From assembly GCF_029168945.1 (NCBI RefSeq), contig NC_083602.1:67786600-67850599 (forward strand): a DNA stretch of 64,000 nt, read 5' to 3'. Every line of letters starts with the position of its first letter. Positions within the stretch are counted from its first letter, which is position 1. This DNA comes from Cannabis sativa (Eukaryota > Streptophyta > Magnoliopsida > Rosales > Cannabaceae). The position numbers and the translations under genes were made by a program. Under the pieces are notes generated by a model that saw only the letters and a program-made list of their open reading frames with translations, did no database searches and had not been told where the DNA came from. Positions 20,189 through 31,959 of the stretch are shown piece after piece.

Positions 20189-22956
20189 CCCCTGTGTTTA
20201 CCTGTCATTCAGCTATCAACAACACCACAGATCTGTGGCATGCCAAGCTTGGGCATATTAATTTTAAAAACCTGAAAAAATTGTCAAATGCAGGTATTGT
20301 TCGAGGACTTCCCAAGCTTGGTAAGGAAAGTGAAGGTAAGTGTGAACCGTGTCAACTTGGGAAGCAATTAAAAATCACTCACAAGCCTGTGTCTGATATC
20401 AATACCTCAAAAGTATTGGAATTGCTTCACATGGATCTTATGGGTCCAATCCAAGTTGAAAGTTTGAATGGTAAACGATATATCTTTGTGTGTGTTGATG
20501 ATTTCTCTCGTTTTACTTGGGTAGATTTCTTAAGAGAAAAATCTGACACTTTTGATGCCTTTAAAACTCTTTGTCTGAGATTAAGAGTTGAGAAAGGTTG
20601 TAATATTGGGAAAATTGTTCGAATTCGAAGTGATCATGGTAAGGAGTTTGAAAATTCTATGTATGATGATTTTTGCAAGTCTACAGGTATAACTCATGAA
20701 TTTTCAGCTCCCAAAACTCCTCAACAAAATGGAGTTGTTGAGAGGAAGAATCGAACATTGCAGGAAATGGCAAGAGTGATGTTAAATAGCAAGAAGTTGA
20801 CAAAGCGCTTATGGGCTGAAGCTATTAACACAGCTTGCTACATAATAAACAGAGTGTTTATTCGTCCAGGTACCTCAAAAACATCTTATGAAATCTGGAA
20901 AGGAAAGCGCCCCAATGTAAGTCATTTTCATGTTTTTGGATGTGTGTGTTATGTCTATAGAGATCGTGAGCATATTGGTAAATTTGATGCTAAAAGTGAC
21001 GTTGGTGTGTTTATTGGATATTCCTTAAACAATAGAGCTTATCGTGTTTATAACATGAGAACTCAAACTATTTTGGAATCAACCAATGTGGTTGTTGATG
21101 ATTTTAGAGATTTTTCAGAGTTTTCCACAGAAGCCAAGATAGATAGTCTCATGGATGCTCCTCCAGAAGCAGCAAAAGCAGATCCTGATGCATCAGAACC
21201 CATTTCTGATGCTGCAAATGACGAATCTGCTATTGCAACTGAAACTGGAGAACCAGAACCATCTATCTTGACTCATCCAAACATCATCACTGATTCTATT
21301 CAGAAAGAACCAAGCACCAGAGACAAATTGAATCATCTAAAAGATCTCATTCATGGAAATCCTGAAGAAAGCATGGTAACTCGCAGAAGGTATGTTAATT
21401 TAATCAGCTTTCTTTGTTTTGTTTCTCAATATGAACCGAAAAATGTGAAGGAAGCCATGACCTTTGAGGAATGGCTCAATGCAATGCAAGAGGAACTCAA
21501 CCAATTTGTTCGCAACAAGGTATGGATTTTGGTCCGAAGACCAAAAGGTATAAATGTAATTGGAACAAAGTGGTTATTTAAAAATAAAAGTGATGAGTTC
21601 GGTACAATTGTGAGAAACAAGGCTCGTTTGGTGGCACAAGGGTACACACAGGTAGAAGGTATTGATTTTGATGAAACTTTTGCCCCTGTTGCAAGATTAG
21701 AATCAATTCGTTTACTTTTGTGTATTGCTTGTATTTTGAATATTAAATTGTTTCAAATGGATGTGAAATCTGCCTTCCTAAATGGTATTTTGAATGAGGA
21801 AGTTTATGTTGAGCAACCAAAAGGATTCGAAGATCCAAAATTTCCAGACCATGTATACAAGCTTGAAAAAGCTTTGTATGGTCTGAAACAAGCTCCTCGA
21901 GCTTGGTATGAAAGGTTGACTCAATTTTTACTTTCTCATGACTATCACAAAGGTAGTGTGGATAAAACTCTTTTCATCAAGCATATAAAATCTGATTTTA
22001 TCATTGCTCAAATTTATGTTGATGATATAGTTTTTGGTTCTACATCTAACCATGAAGTGCAGGTATTTGTTGATTAAATGAAAAGTGAATTTGAAATGAG
22101 CATGGTTGGTGAGCTTAATTTCTTTCTGGGTCTTCAAGTGAGACAAATGGAAGGAGGTACATTTGTATCTCAAAGTAAGTATGCTAAGAACCTTGTCAAG
22201 AAATTTGGCCTTGAATCGGCTAAGCAGGTAAGTACTCTAATGAGCACCACACTAAAATTAACAAAAGATGAGAATGGAGTAAAGGTAGACACTACACTCT
22301 ATCGTAGCATGATTGGAAGTCTTTTGTATTTAACTGCTAGTCGTCCTGATATCTGTTACAGTGTGGGAGTGTGTGCTAGATATCAAAGTAATCCTATGGA
22401 ATCTCATGTATCAGCTGTAAAAAGGATTATTAGATATGTTAATAGCACCCCTGATTATGGAATTCGGTACTCAAAAGATACTAATTCAAATCTTGCTTGT
22501 TTTAGTGATGCAGATTGGCCAGGCAATGCTGATGATCGAAAGAGCACAAGTGGAGGGTGTTTCTTTCTTGGGAATAATCTAGTATCTTGGCATAGCAAGA
22601 AATAGAATTCCATCTCCTTGTCCACTGCCGAAGCTGAGTACATAGCTGCTGGCAGTTGTTGTACTCAACTATTGTGGTTGAAACAAATGTTGATTGATTA
22701 TGGGTTTGAATTAGGTGTTTTGACTATTTTTTGTGATAATACTAGTGCCATAAATATTTCCAAAAATCCTGTTCAACATTCTAGAACAAAGCACATTGAT
22801 ATAAGACATCACTTTATCAGGGAACTTGTTGAAAATAAATCATTGCAATTAGAATATGTTGATACTGAAAAACAATTAGCTGATATTTTCACAAAGGCCC
22901 TAGATGCAAGTCGCTTTGACTCCCTCAGAAAGTCTTTGGGAGTTTGCATTGTTTAA
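20143..22956 (+). pseudogene. Sirevirus integrase, reverse transcriptase and RNase H
   Basis: Order: pre-integrase LWHAKLGHINF; integrase with HMDLMGP, RSDHGKEFEN and NGVVERKNRTLQE (the D, D and E of the catalytic triad); an Ala/Glu/Asp-rich linker; reverse transcriptase with FDETFAPVARLESIR, FQMDVKSAFLNG and the active site YVDDIVFGS; RNase H with DADWPG, STAEAEYIAA and DIFTKALD. A TAA at 22075-22077 and a TAG at 22603-22605 break the frame after RT and within RNase H. Two stops and the upstream shift make it inactive. Motif quality is otherwise high, so decay is fairly recent. Confidence 0.9.
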
Positions 22957-23951
22957 TTTTATCATGTTCATAATTTTTGTACAATAGTGTTATGTGATTC
23001 TTCTCTAGCTTTTAATCTCCTATCATTGTATTTTGACAATCATGTTTATGCTTTTGGATTATAATCAGTTAGGATCTCATTCTTATCATACTTTGTGATG
23101 TTGTGTTAAAAGGTTCATGTTACTCTTTATTTGTGTCTAGGATTAAATAATGTACTTATACAGAGTTGAGCAATTTTTGTTTCAGCCTTGTCAGGCCCCT
23201 TGCTGGAATAGAGCTACCCATACTGAGGTGTGAAAGCCATCTGTTGAGTAAGCTGGAACATTGTAATTAGCAACTATGATGAGGATGCTCTACCATAGAA
23301 AAGGGCTACCTCCAGTATGGTGTGAAAGCATCCAGTTGCGGGATCAAATTGAAAAAGGCGAAAATGAAAAATCTTGCCAAGGACAATGATCCTATTTTCA
23401 CTGCACACACTTATGTCTGACAAGTGTGTTCAAATTTGTAAGTCTCCTCTATTAAAATTAAATTGATAATCCTGGTTCACAATTTTTAGTAACATACATA
23501 TCTTTTTCCTCAACATCAATTAAGTATGATTTGTCCCTGAGATACTGATTAGTTATTTTCTTTAAAAGCATAACATGTATTTTATTTTGTCAATTGTCAA
23601 AGATATTTGATTTCTTTGCTTGATTCGAATCACATATATCTATTGTACACATTGTATTTTATTTTCGATTTTTAAAAAATAAAAAAAAAATAAAAAAAGG
23701 AGTGAGGCGTGTGACTTGCTTCATGGGTTAAGGAAATCTTGTGCCTAAATGGTAAGTATCAACATTCATTCTTCTTTGATTTATTTTGATATTTTTCCAA
23801 GTAAAGAGTAATCTTTATATGATAATGTGCTTTTATTCTTGAAAGATTGATCTATTTTTGGAAAATTTTGTTTTGGCAATTCTAGTTTCCTTTTATCTTT
23901 TTTTTAAAAAAAAAGGGGGGAAAGGAGTTGAGAAGTGGGCGGTTTCGTTTT
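22957..23951 (+). other. Sirevirus spacer between pol and the 3' ORF
   Basis: Non-coding spacer of about 1 kb inside the element. It ends in an A run followed by GGGGGG at about 23907-23920, which looks like an extra polypurine tract just upstream of the 3' ORF. Confidence 0.6.
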
Positions 23952-25685
23952 ATGTGTTCATGGGTTGGCGGTTACCATTTAAATTTTCAAAATTGGTTTC
24001 CTTTTCTTGTTTTGATTCCAAGGTTATATAAATCAATCTTTGTCATTTATCTCACCACCTACCCGAACATTTTTCTCTTGTTTCTTGTATTGTCTCTGTT
24101 CATCTTCTCTTTCAGTTCCAAAATGGTGAGAACCAAGAATCTAGGGCACACTAAAAAGTTAGAAGAAACCGTTCCAACTCCTTCCAATGCTCCCCCTGCT
24201 GCCTCAGTTCATCCTCCTGCTGTTGCAAAGCCTGGAGATTCATCGCTTCCCCAGCGTGAATCTCAAACCGAGAAGCCAAAACGTCCACCCAAGCAAGTTG
24301 CTCGCAAATCGGTAAGGCCCTTTCGCACCTGGACTTCCTCGTCTGAATCTTCAAAGGAATCTCCTCCTCCCTTGGCAGTTCCACCTCCTGCTGCATCAAT
24401 GCCTGGTTCCACTCCAACAGGCCCTTCTACTCGAACTCGAGCCCAGCAAGCCTCTGCTGAGAAGGAACTTCAAGCCTCTCAATCTCATGAAAAGTCAGTC
24501 CCTCCAGCCAAGAAGAAACTCAAAACTTATCCACCCTCGGCCTCATCAAGTTCCAGTTCAGAAGAAGAGGATCCCATGGAAGTTTCTTCAGACAAATCAG
24601 TGTCTCTTCACTCTGAGAAGGACAGTGAGGACACATTACTCGAGCCCGAGCCTCCTCGACCAAAATCTGCTTCTGCAGCAAAGGCCTCTGCTGCTGCCAA
24701 AGGCAAGCAGCCCATGGAAGATCCTTCATCTGGTAATATCCCTTCCTCTCTTTCTGGCTGTCCTCGTTTTTATTATCGAGACAATGAGCGTGACTGGAAT
24801 TTATATGCAAACCGTAAGTTTGAAAGTGAGAGGAATTATGATTTGCATGCCCATCGTGTTTATGGTATTGTAAAGTTCATTCAATTTCATCAATGGGAAA
24901 ACACTCTTACTGGTTTCATTGGATACATTGCAAACATTGTTAAGGATTTTTATGCTAATCTCACTGATGATTTCCTTGATGAGAATTCTAGACTTTATCG
25001 AAGAGTTTATGTTAGGGGTCATTGGTTCTCTTTTTCTGAAAAGGATATTGCTCAAGCTTTGCAATTGCCCGAGAATGTATCCAATGCTGTGATGTCCATG
25101 GATCGTGAGTTGATGCACTCTGAACTCACAGGGGCTCGTTCAGAATTGAAACCAGGGGAGAGTCTTCGAATCACTCACCTCACTTTTGCTCATGCTTCTC
25201 TTATGCGGTTTGCCTTAAGCAATTGGGTTCCAAATTCTAACAAAACCGTGGTATCTCAAGATGTGGCTTCACTCCTTTACCGAATCACTTCTGGAACTTC
25301 CATTGATTTGGCCTCACACATTCTGAACCAAATTGTCTCCTTCCGAAGAGGTAAAAAGCCAACCTTTAAACTTGTGTTTCCTAATCTAATTTATAAGGTT
25401 TTATCTTCTCAGAAGAATGTGGCTCAATCACATGAAACACTTGAGCCTCCCATCAGTGGCCCTACATTCCAGCCCTCTGAATACTTTGATGGTGTGTTCC
25501 AAAAACGACCCAAGGCTGGTGCTGCTGCTGCTTCTGCTGCTGCAAGTTCAGGTTCTGCTGCAGCAGAACTCCTGGAAGTCAAGTCTGAACTTCAGAATGT
25601 GTATACTCGCCTTGGAGCAATGGAAGAAGTCCAGCATGAGATGTCCAGGCAATTGTCTTCTTTGATTAAACTCTACCGAGATTAA
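23952..25685 (+). CDS. Sirevirus 3' ORF, envelope-like / plant transposon protein
   Basis: The frame is open from at least 23928. The first ATG is 23952 (577 aa) and a second, in good context, is 24123 (520 aa, beginning MVRTKNLGHTKK). If the first is used, a strongly hydrophobic stretch (NIFLLFLVLSLFIFSF) lies near the N-terminus, as a signal or anchor would. Then come a Pro/Ser/Lys-rich low-complexity region, an acidic patch (SSSSSEEEDPMEVSSDK), and a folded part starting PRFYYRDNERDWNLYANRKF with the FDGVF region near the end. The C-terminus is Ala-rich and ends in a heptad coiled coil. Sireviruses of the SIRE1 kind carry such an envelope-like ORF; its function is not proven. It is the only long element frame without stops. 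The start choice is open: 24123 is the safer one. Confidence 0.75.
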   Translation: MCSWVGGYHLNFQNWFPFLVLIPRLYKSIFVIYLTTYPNIFLLFLVLSLFIFSFSSKMVRTKNLGHTKKLEETVPTPSNAPPAASVHPPAVAKPGDSSLPQRESQTEKPKRPPKQVARKSVRPFRTWTSSSESSKESPPPLAVPPPAASMPGSTPTGPSTRTRAQQASAEKELQASQSHEKSVPPAKKKLKTYPPSASSSSSSEEEDPMEVSSDKSVSLHSEKDSEDTLLEPEPPRPKSASAAKASAAAKGKQPMEDPSSGNIPSSLSGCPRFYYRDNERDWNLYANRKFESERNYDLHAHRVYGIVKFIQFHQWENTLTGFIGYIANIVKDFYANLTDDFLDENSRLYRRVYVRGHWFSFSEKDIAQALQLPENVSNAVMSMDRELMHSELTGARSELKPGESLRITHLTFAHASLMRFALSNWVPNSNKTVVSQDVASLLYRITSGTSIDLASHILNQIVSFRRGKKPTFKLVFPNLIYKVLSSQKNVAQSHETLEPPISGPTFQPSEYFDGVFQKRPKAGAAAASAAASSGSAAAELLEVKSELQNVYTRLGAMEEVQHEMSRQLSSLIKLYRD

Positions 25686-25756
25686 GTTGTTTCTCCTTTG
25701 TTTTTTGATTGAACTTATATCTATTTTTCTTTCTTTGTTTACTTTGGCACTCCGAT

Positions 25757-26006
25757 AAACAAAAAGGGGGAGAGATATTTATTTTTAATTTGTTTGTTGC
25801 CCAACTCTGGACCCTTTTTCCAGGGGGAGTTGTGGTTGGTTAGTACTTGTGAACATATCTTTTAAAGTTAGCATGTTTTTGGTTTATTTGTGATATTCGA
25901 TTGTGTTACTCAGGGGGAGTAGTATCTTTTGCTCTTGCTAACTTTGCCTTGCAGGTACTTTATGTTAAAAATTATTTTGTTCATCTAAAGTGCCAAAGGG
26001 GGAGAT
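25757..26006 (+). other. Four tandem polypurine tracts of the Sirevirus
   Basis: GGGGGAG occurs at about 25766, 25823, 25913 and 25999, each with A or C-A-rich 5' context. The last abuts the 3' LTR and should prime plus-strand synthesis. Repeated tracts upstream of the 3' LTR are characteristic of Sireviruses. Confidence 0.85.
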
Positions 26007-27135
26007 TGTAAAGTCCTTTTTTGGCAAGTTAGGTGACAAAATAATTTTTCCATTTATGGTAAGATTGCTATGCATTCATTTTCGATTTCTTACCTTTTAA
26101 ATTCGGTTTTTAGTTGCCATTTTTCCTGTTTGGAAAGTTGCACTTTCAGCTGAACTTTCCTTTGTTGAAAACTTCTCAAAAGAGAAGGAATTCTCTTTTG
26201 GAAAGTTGTCTTTTTTAGGGAAACTTTGATTATTGCCTTTTCCTTATTAATTTTGATTGTATCTTGATACAATCAGAATATCTAATCTGTTTTTGGCAGG
26301 AATCTAGCATTGATAGAGGATCGGACCCGATTTTAGTAAGTTTCCCGTTTCTGGTCAGATCTGCTGCGTCAACATCCGAATTTGATGTAGCAGATCGTGT
26401 TTTCTTAGGAAAGTTTTTGTACAGCTGCTAATTAGAACTTGTGGTTGCCTCTTTTGTTTCTATGTTCTATAAATAGAGCCTAGAGAGCAACCATTCGAAT
26501 TACCTCTTCCATTATTCATTTTCTACATTTATCTTTTGAGAGAAGAGAGTCTTTCTTTGTTTTGTGAGAGCCTAGTTGTTCATCTAGGTTCTAGTTGTTC
26601 TATTTTTGTTCTTACTCTATCCTAGAGGTTGTGAAGAACTACTTGACTGAACAAGAGATTGGTCTTCGGGAGAAGACTTGATAAAGCCTTACTTCGGGAG
26701 GAAGTAAGCACTTGGTCTTCGGGAGAAGACTCGTTGAAGCCTTACTTCGGGAGGAAGTAAGCACTCACACTTCAAAGACGAAGGGAGTTCGGGCTTGAAG
26801 GTGTTTCAAGAAGTCAGATTCATAAAGTGGATTACAAAGGATTGCGACAATACTTTAGAGGGAGTCTAAACTTGTTTAAGTCAATTGTCTTTGTAATTTT
26901 GATACTTTATTAATTGATTTCATTCTCTGGGCGTGGCCCCGTGGACTAGGAGTGTTCGGGAGAACACTGATACCACGTATAAATTTCTTGTGTCAAGTTA
27001 TTTATTTTACTGCAAATATTTTATATTCTGCCCGTTCAGTTTTGTTGTAGCAGAATTACTTTTTGCTGCTGCAAACGCGTACAGTTTTTATATTTTCTTA
27101 TATACAACTGACATTTGCAAAAACACGGTTTTTCA
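26007..27135 (+). repeat. Sirevirus 3' LTR
   Basis: 1129 bp, starting TGTAAAGTCC and ending CGGTTTTTCA, the same length as the 5' copy. It retains the TATA box (CTATAAATAGA near 26467) and the four-hairpin leader. Confidence 0.9.
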
Positions 27136-28753
27136 TTCTCCATTAGAGACACGACTAGGATCAAATTAGAAAAACGAGCTAAATAATAAATCTCCTAATT
27201 CTCAGATTGTTTAACAAAAAAAACTAAACATACAGTGAGATAAAAATGATTGCATCATCATAATTAACCTTAAGAACATCTATATTAAGTTTTATCTATT
27301 GCTAAAAAAAAATACAACAATAGAAACTATTGCAGTAGGTTCATTCAATCTCATAGCTTGAGCACTCAACTATTGTGCAAAGTACGTAACTACACTACCA
27401 ACAACCTCCTCCATTGCAGAGAGCTTGTTATTCTCAACTACTAACAACGATTTGATGACGAGCTATTGAAGAACAAGAAAGAACCAACAACAAAACAAAA
27501 CAAAACAAATAAAACCATGTTACACAAAACTAAAACATTCAAAATCATGTTACAAAGACAAGACTAATAGCAGTAACAAAAATTAAATTGCAATAGCAAA
27601 ACACAGCTCTGACCAAGCTGCACCTATGTCCAAAAAAAGCTAGTGGGCCTGGCTGGAGAAAAAAGACAACTTGTAGCTATAAATTTAGGGACAATACTAA
27701 TTTTTAAATTTTCTTATATTAGTTAGGGAAATTGCCCCATATACTATTTTTCAACTTTTTTTTTTTTTTTTTCAAATTTACAGTTTAGGTTTCTAAAGTG
27801 GTTCCAGAGCTAATTGCAATAGGGGTTTCTGTACGATTTTATGTTGTAATTTAGGTTGCAGCGCTAGTTGCAATAGGAATTTCTCTGTAAAATTTCGTAA
27901 AAATATAAAAAAAATTATTTTAAAGTGTAAAAATAAAAAAAACCCTATTAATATGTGAATTTATATTTATTAGATTATAGAACGTCACAGTTATCAAATA
28001 TAAGACTACCGTAGTCACGCACACTCAATCCCAGTCTTCACTCGCCAAATCAAGTTATAAAGCATCGTTACGTCATTCTTTCTTTCATTTGAAAACTAAA
28101 GCCAAAAACAAAAACAGAGCAAGATTCAAGAAACATATCCATAAAGCTTTATTGAGGTTTCTCTCTAACGGTTTGTAACTGTCGTCAATAAAAAGAGTCT
28201 ACTGAACGACCTCGCTCTCCCATGTTCACTAAATTAATTTCCTCTTCCATAGGAGAATCTCCATCATTGAGTCTACTAGAAACCTCACTCTCCCCACTTC
28301 ATAAAAAACATTTCTTTTTCCATAGAAGCATCTCCATTGTTGACAGTTGACACCACTGGTACAAACTCCTAACTCTTAACCTTTCTTTCTTAGTTTGATT
28401 CTCTCGCTCTTCTTTCCGTTATCTCTTCCCTGTCATTTGATTAAGACTCTGCTTCTCTAATTTTTTTTGGTTCAACCCAAAAATGTGATCACTATTGAGT
28501 ACGGATTTCTTGATTTCTTTACCAAAAAGAAAGGTTCCCACAGCAGTCGATTTAGATGTGATTTTGTTTTGTTTTCAAGTTCCAATGAGCTTTCTTTGCA
28601 TTTGTCTTTATTAAAACTTGGGTTTTGAGTACATGATTTTTATTTTCCCCGCCTATTTTCTTGTCTGAAAATTGTAATACAATCTGGTTTATCTCATTTT
28701 GTTCTGAAATTTGTTGGAGCACTAGAGCTTTGTTTTGATCAAGAAGAACCTAA
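27136..28753. other. Intergenic and F-box 1 upstream region
   Basis: No coding region. A stretch of decayed AT-rich sequence (27136-27990) is followed by the F-box 1 upstream region, which is duplicated ahead of F-box 2 (see the repeat entry at 27985-28753). A polyT run lies at about 27757-27771. Confidence 0.6.
27985..28753 (+). repeat. Duplicated F-box upstream region, copy 1
   Basis: From TATCAAATATAAGACTAC to the start codon, this block is matched by about 33715-34346 ahead of F-box 2. Shared pieces include CACACTCAATCCCAGTCT, the 'cctcgctctcccatgttcactaaatt' stretch and the leader TTGTTGGAGC. Copy 1 is longer, with extra segments at about 28150-28320. The duplication therefore included the promoter and 5' UTR, not only the coding sequence. 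Confidence 0.8.
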
Positions 28754-29950
28754 ATGGGGGAATTAAGTTGTGAGCTACCAGACGAACTCATGAGAAAAAT
28801 CCTTGTAAAGGTTCCTGCGGAGTCTCTAGTGCGATTCAAATGGGTTTCTAAATCATGGCATGGCTTCATCAATAACCCATCATTTGCATACACTCACTTG
28901 GTCCACCATAATAACGATACAGTCTTGTCTTCCACATCAATACTTTTGAGTTGGTTTAGCGTTGATTTTGCACGGCACAATAAAATCAAACCAATACTTT
29001 CTTTATTTAGTAACCCTGAGGCTGTTTATCCTACCGATTTCCTTAACCTCTTTCATTCTATTACTGATTTTTTCGACCATTTACCTCGTACCTATTATTG
29101 GGATGAAATGTATGATTACTATCGTACCTATCATTGTAATGGCATCATCTGTATAGCTCAAAACTACATGGATAAAGGCAAATCTGTTCTCATAAATCCT
29201 GTTATCAGAGAAACCAGGATTCTTCCTGAATCAACCATTCCTCTTCGTCACATTCTTAAGACTCATGGAGAGGGATTTGGATACGATTTGAATGCTAATG
29301 ATTTTAAGTTGGTCAGGATTTTTGGTCGTAATCGTAATTTTAAATGTTTTGCCGAGTTGTACAACATGAATTCTGATTCTTGGAAACGGATTAAAATTGA
29401 TGTGAAACTTGATGATACTTGTTTTCACCATGGCAAAGGAGTGTTGTGCAAAGGAGTTTTTTATTGGTTGATGATGTTATTAACCCCTTTCCCTGACTTT
29501 GAGTATCAAACAATTCTTTCTTTTGACATGTCTAATGAGGAGTTTCACTCCATGCCACTACTAGTAGATGCAATGCGGAATGGGGATTTTATGTTTGATA
29601 AAAGAGAAAAGTGCCTTGTAGAATGGAATAAATCAGTTCCCTTGCTTGTGGTAGACGAATATAAGGAGAATCTTCCTTGTTATATTCAAATGTTTGTAAT
29701 GGATGACTACAATGGTGGTGAATATTCTTGGACCACACATCCAACAATTGGGCCCCTTGAAACCTATCACTTTCCACTAATATTTAGTAGTACAGATGAG
29801 CTTATCATGGTGAATTCTGATAAAGGAGTAGTGTCTTACAATCTCAAGACCCAAACATTAAGAGGCCTTCCCCTTCCTGAGGTCGATATGGGAACTTGTT
29901 TATCCAACTTCTATGTCAAGAGTTTGATTTCTGTTGAGAAAAGAGATTAG
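28754..29950 (+). CDS. F-box protein 1, CPR1-like (F-box associated domain)
   Basis: Intronless 398-residue gene. The F-box is at residues 5-45 (ELPDELMRKILVKVPAESL, then RFKWVSKSWHGF). Residues about 100-390 follow the F-box-associated pattern: CNGIICI, NPVIRETRILP, GFGYDLNANDFKLVRI, AELYNMNSDSWKRI, CKGVFYWL and ILSFDMSNEEF. Such proteins join an SCF ubiquitin ligase through the F-box binding of SKP1, and the C-terminal repeats bind a target. The target is unknown. CPR1/CPR30 and S-locus F-box proteins share this fold, and the sequence does not decide among them. The start is fixed by an upstream in-frame stop and by agreement with F-box 2. It is the closest relative of F-box 2 at 34347. Confidence 0.9.
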   Translation: MGELSCELPDELMRKILVKVPAESLVRFKWVSKSWHGFINNPSFAYTHLVHHNNDTVLSSTSILLSWFSVDFARHNKIKPILSLFSNPEAVYPTDFLNLFHSITDFFDHLPRTYYWDEMYDYYRTYHCNGIICIAQNYMDKGKSVLINPVIRETRILPESTIPLRHILKTHGEGFGYDLNANDFKLVRIFGRNRNFKCFAELYNMNSDSWKRIKIDVKLDDTCFHHGKGVLCKGVFYWLMMLLTPFPDFEYQTILSFDMSNEEFHSMPLLVDAMRNGDFMFDKREKCLVEWNKSVPLLVVDEYKENLPCYIQMFVMDDYNGGEYSWTTHPTIGPLETYHFPLIFSSTDELIMVNSDKGVVSYNLKTQTLRGLPLPEVDMGTCLSNFYVKSLISVEKRD

Positions 29951-31848
29951 CCTGACCACCGAAGCCACGTTTCAGATTCAGATGGACCTTAGTTTAATGT
30001 CAAGAGTTTGATGTTTCCAGTTTGTTGATGGTTTAAAATTCTTTTGGTTGTTATTCCTTCACTGAAAGTCAGCTTATTTTAAACACCCGATTTATTAAAT
30101 TCTGATTAAATTTTGACAGAGTGACATAATGTTGACGCTAAAATATAAAGCATATTATAGAATGTGAATGTGATATAGTACTGCTGAATTAATCCAAATA
30201 ATGATAAGTAAGGATTACTTTGCTATAATCTATATTATCTTTACAATAGTTGGTAGAAAGGTAGTTCTTTTTCTTGCCTTCAGGAACATATAAGTTATTT
30301 TTATTGGAGTTCTATGAATATTAAAATTAGATGATATTAAAGATGAACATTTATAACTCACATTCGTCATAATAACATATAACTTGAGTATTGCTATAAT
30401 GTTAGTTCTAGCTACTTTATTTTCTTCTTTTGTTTTGGTTGCTTTTATTTTCTCCATGTCCAAGGAAGGTTTTTTTGGCCTTGCTTATTTGGATATTTTT
30501 CAATTAGAAAATTTATATGGTATACTCACTTTTGTTATTTTTTTACAAAATACTGTCAGACGGTATTTTTTACTTTTTTACTGTATTTTTTTATAAGTTT
30601 CATATTGTATATTGTGTCAAGTTTTCACTGGTGTTTTACTAGTGTTCTACTGTTGTTTTGAGTTGTTCTGTGTTTTACTGGTGTTTTATAAAAACACAGT
30701 ATTTTTAAACAAAAATTCATGTGACAATATTTTTGTAAAAATTAACTCAATTTCCAATATTTTTATAAATTTCCCTTTCAATTTTAGGTCATTCCCTCAA
30801 CCTCAAGTACATCCAAATACTAATACCAAATAATACCGTATCTCTCTAGAAATTCTTATGACGTGTACAGCATACCTCACAATCACAATCTTTAAATTTT
30901 GTAATTATTATTATTATTTCTCCTCATAAATATCACAATTCCCTACCTATCATTTTCTTTGGCTGCATTATTCAAGAGCATCAATTCAACATTTAAGATC
31001 AATAGACAAGAGAATTGGCCCCACGACATTGGCATCCGTCAGTTCAACACAAAAAGAAATATCAATGAAAAAGTAGGCAATAGTTTTGATAGTTTTATTA
31101 GCAAGCATAATACAATTAACTTACAACTAAGGTCAAAAAGGTATGACAACAAGCTCTCTTAAGACAAAAATGTATTTATTTTTCGAATATCATACAAAAC
31201 AGTCAACGAGTTATAGAACTTGGTTGAGAGATTACTCAACACAGTCATTTATTTAATTTTTTATTATATGTGAGCTAATCTAAAGCTAATGCTGTCCATT
31301 AACGCCGACCAAAACTTTGAAAGACCAGATTTACAAGGCTTTTCATTACTAAAGACAGTCCTACCTACAGATACTAAAACTGATATCATGTCCTACCCAT
31401 TTAGTGAATTAAATAAAAACCATTACTTTCTTAACTAATATAGTGTTATAATTTAATTTGGTACAAAATCTTATAGGTGTCCTAAAAGAGTCCATGCTCA
31501 CTACTCATCCACCACATCATACAATACTACGATACCCAACCCACCATTTTTATGTTTCATGTAGAAGTGTTAGAATTCTCATCCCAAAAAGAAACGAACT
31601 GACAAAACTTAAATCACATTACATGTGAAAGTTAAAAAAAGTGATTAATCATGAAGAAAAGAGCAGATCTTGGTGGGCCAAATACCATCTACTATCAGGA
31701 TTGGCCTGTATACCTAAAGTGAAACGTGTCAAAGATGGGCTAATAGTAGCACACTTAAAAGAATCTATATATATAAAAGAAGAGATTGGATATATATCCC
31801 AACCATGTTCAACCACATAACACTTCACACACACGTCATTTCTCTCGT
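29951..31848. other. Intergenic between F-box 1 and SWEET 1
   Basis: No gene recognised. T-rich sequence with repeats of GTTTTACTGGTGTT at about 30620-30685. The short frames here (for example 30384-30833) are T-rich and not convincing. Confidence 0.55.
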
Positions 31849-31880
31849 CACGTGCGAATCATAATCACCCTTATATATAC
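31849..31880 (+). promoter_or_regulatory. SWEET 1 core promoter: G-box and TATA
   Basis: A CACGTG G-box at 31849-31854 lies about 17 bp before TTATATATAC (31871-31880), which lies about 80 bp before the SWEET 1 start codon. The spacing suits a plant core promoter with a bZIP/bHLH site. The function is inferred. Confidence 0.5.
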
Positions 31881-31959
31881 CAAACAACACCTTCTTCATT
31901 TGGCTGTCATATTATAACACATTCATTACATAGCTCTACCACTACTGCACTCTGTTGAA

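Larger units (their letters stand above)
16894..27135 (+). mobile_element. Sirevirus-type Ty1/copia retrotransposon with envelope-like ORF
   Basis: Both LTRs are 1129 bp (16894-18022 and 26007-27135). A TTGGTATCAGAGC primer-binding site follows the first, complementary to the initiator Met-tRNA. The coding order is gag, protease, integrase, RT, RNase H, then a separate 3' ORF, with four GGGGGAG polypurine tracts before the 3' LTR. A Gag with a long acidic and coiled-coil extension, a large LTR, the extra ORF and repeated polypurine tracts are Sirevirus traits. gag and pol carry frameshifts and stops, so this copy cannot encode its own proteins. The right flank is TTCTC; no matching 5-bp duplication lies on the left. 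Confidence 0.9.

Noticed and set aside
24151..25118. Minus-strand and other-frame readings in the Sirevirus 3' ORF
   Set aside because: They are shadows of the plus-strand 3' ORF, with low-complexity Gln/Glu runs.
23952..25685. Reading the 3' ORF as evidence of an infectious endogenous virus
   Set aside because: Envelope-like ORFs of Sireviruses have no shown fusion function, and gag and pol of this copy are broken.
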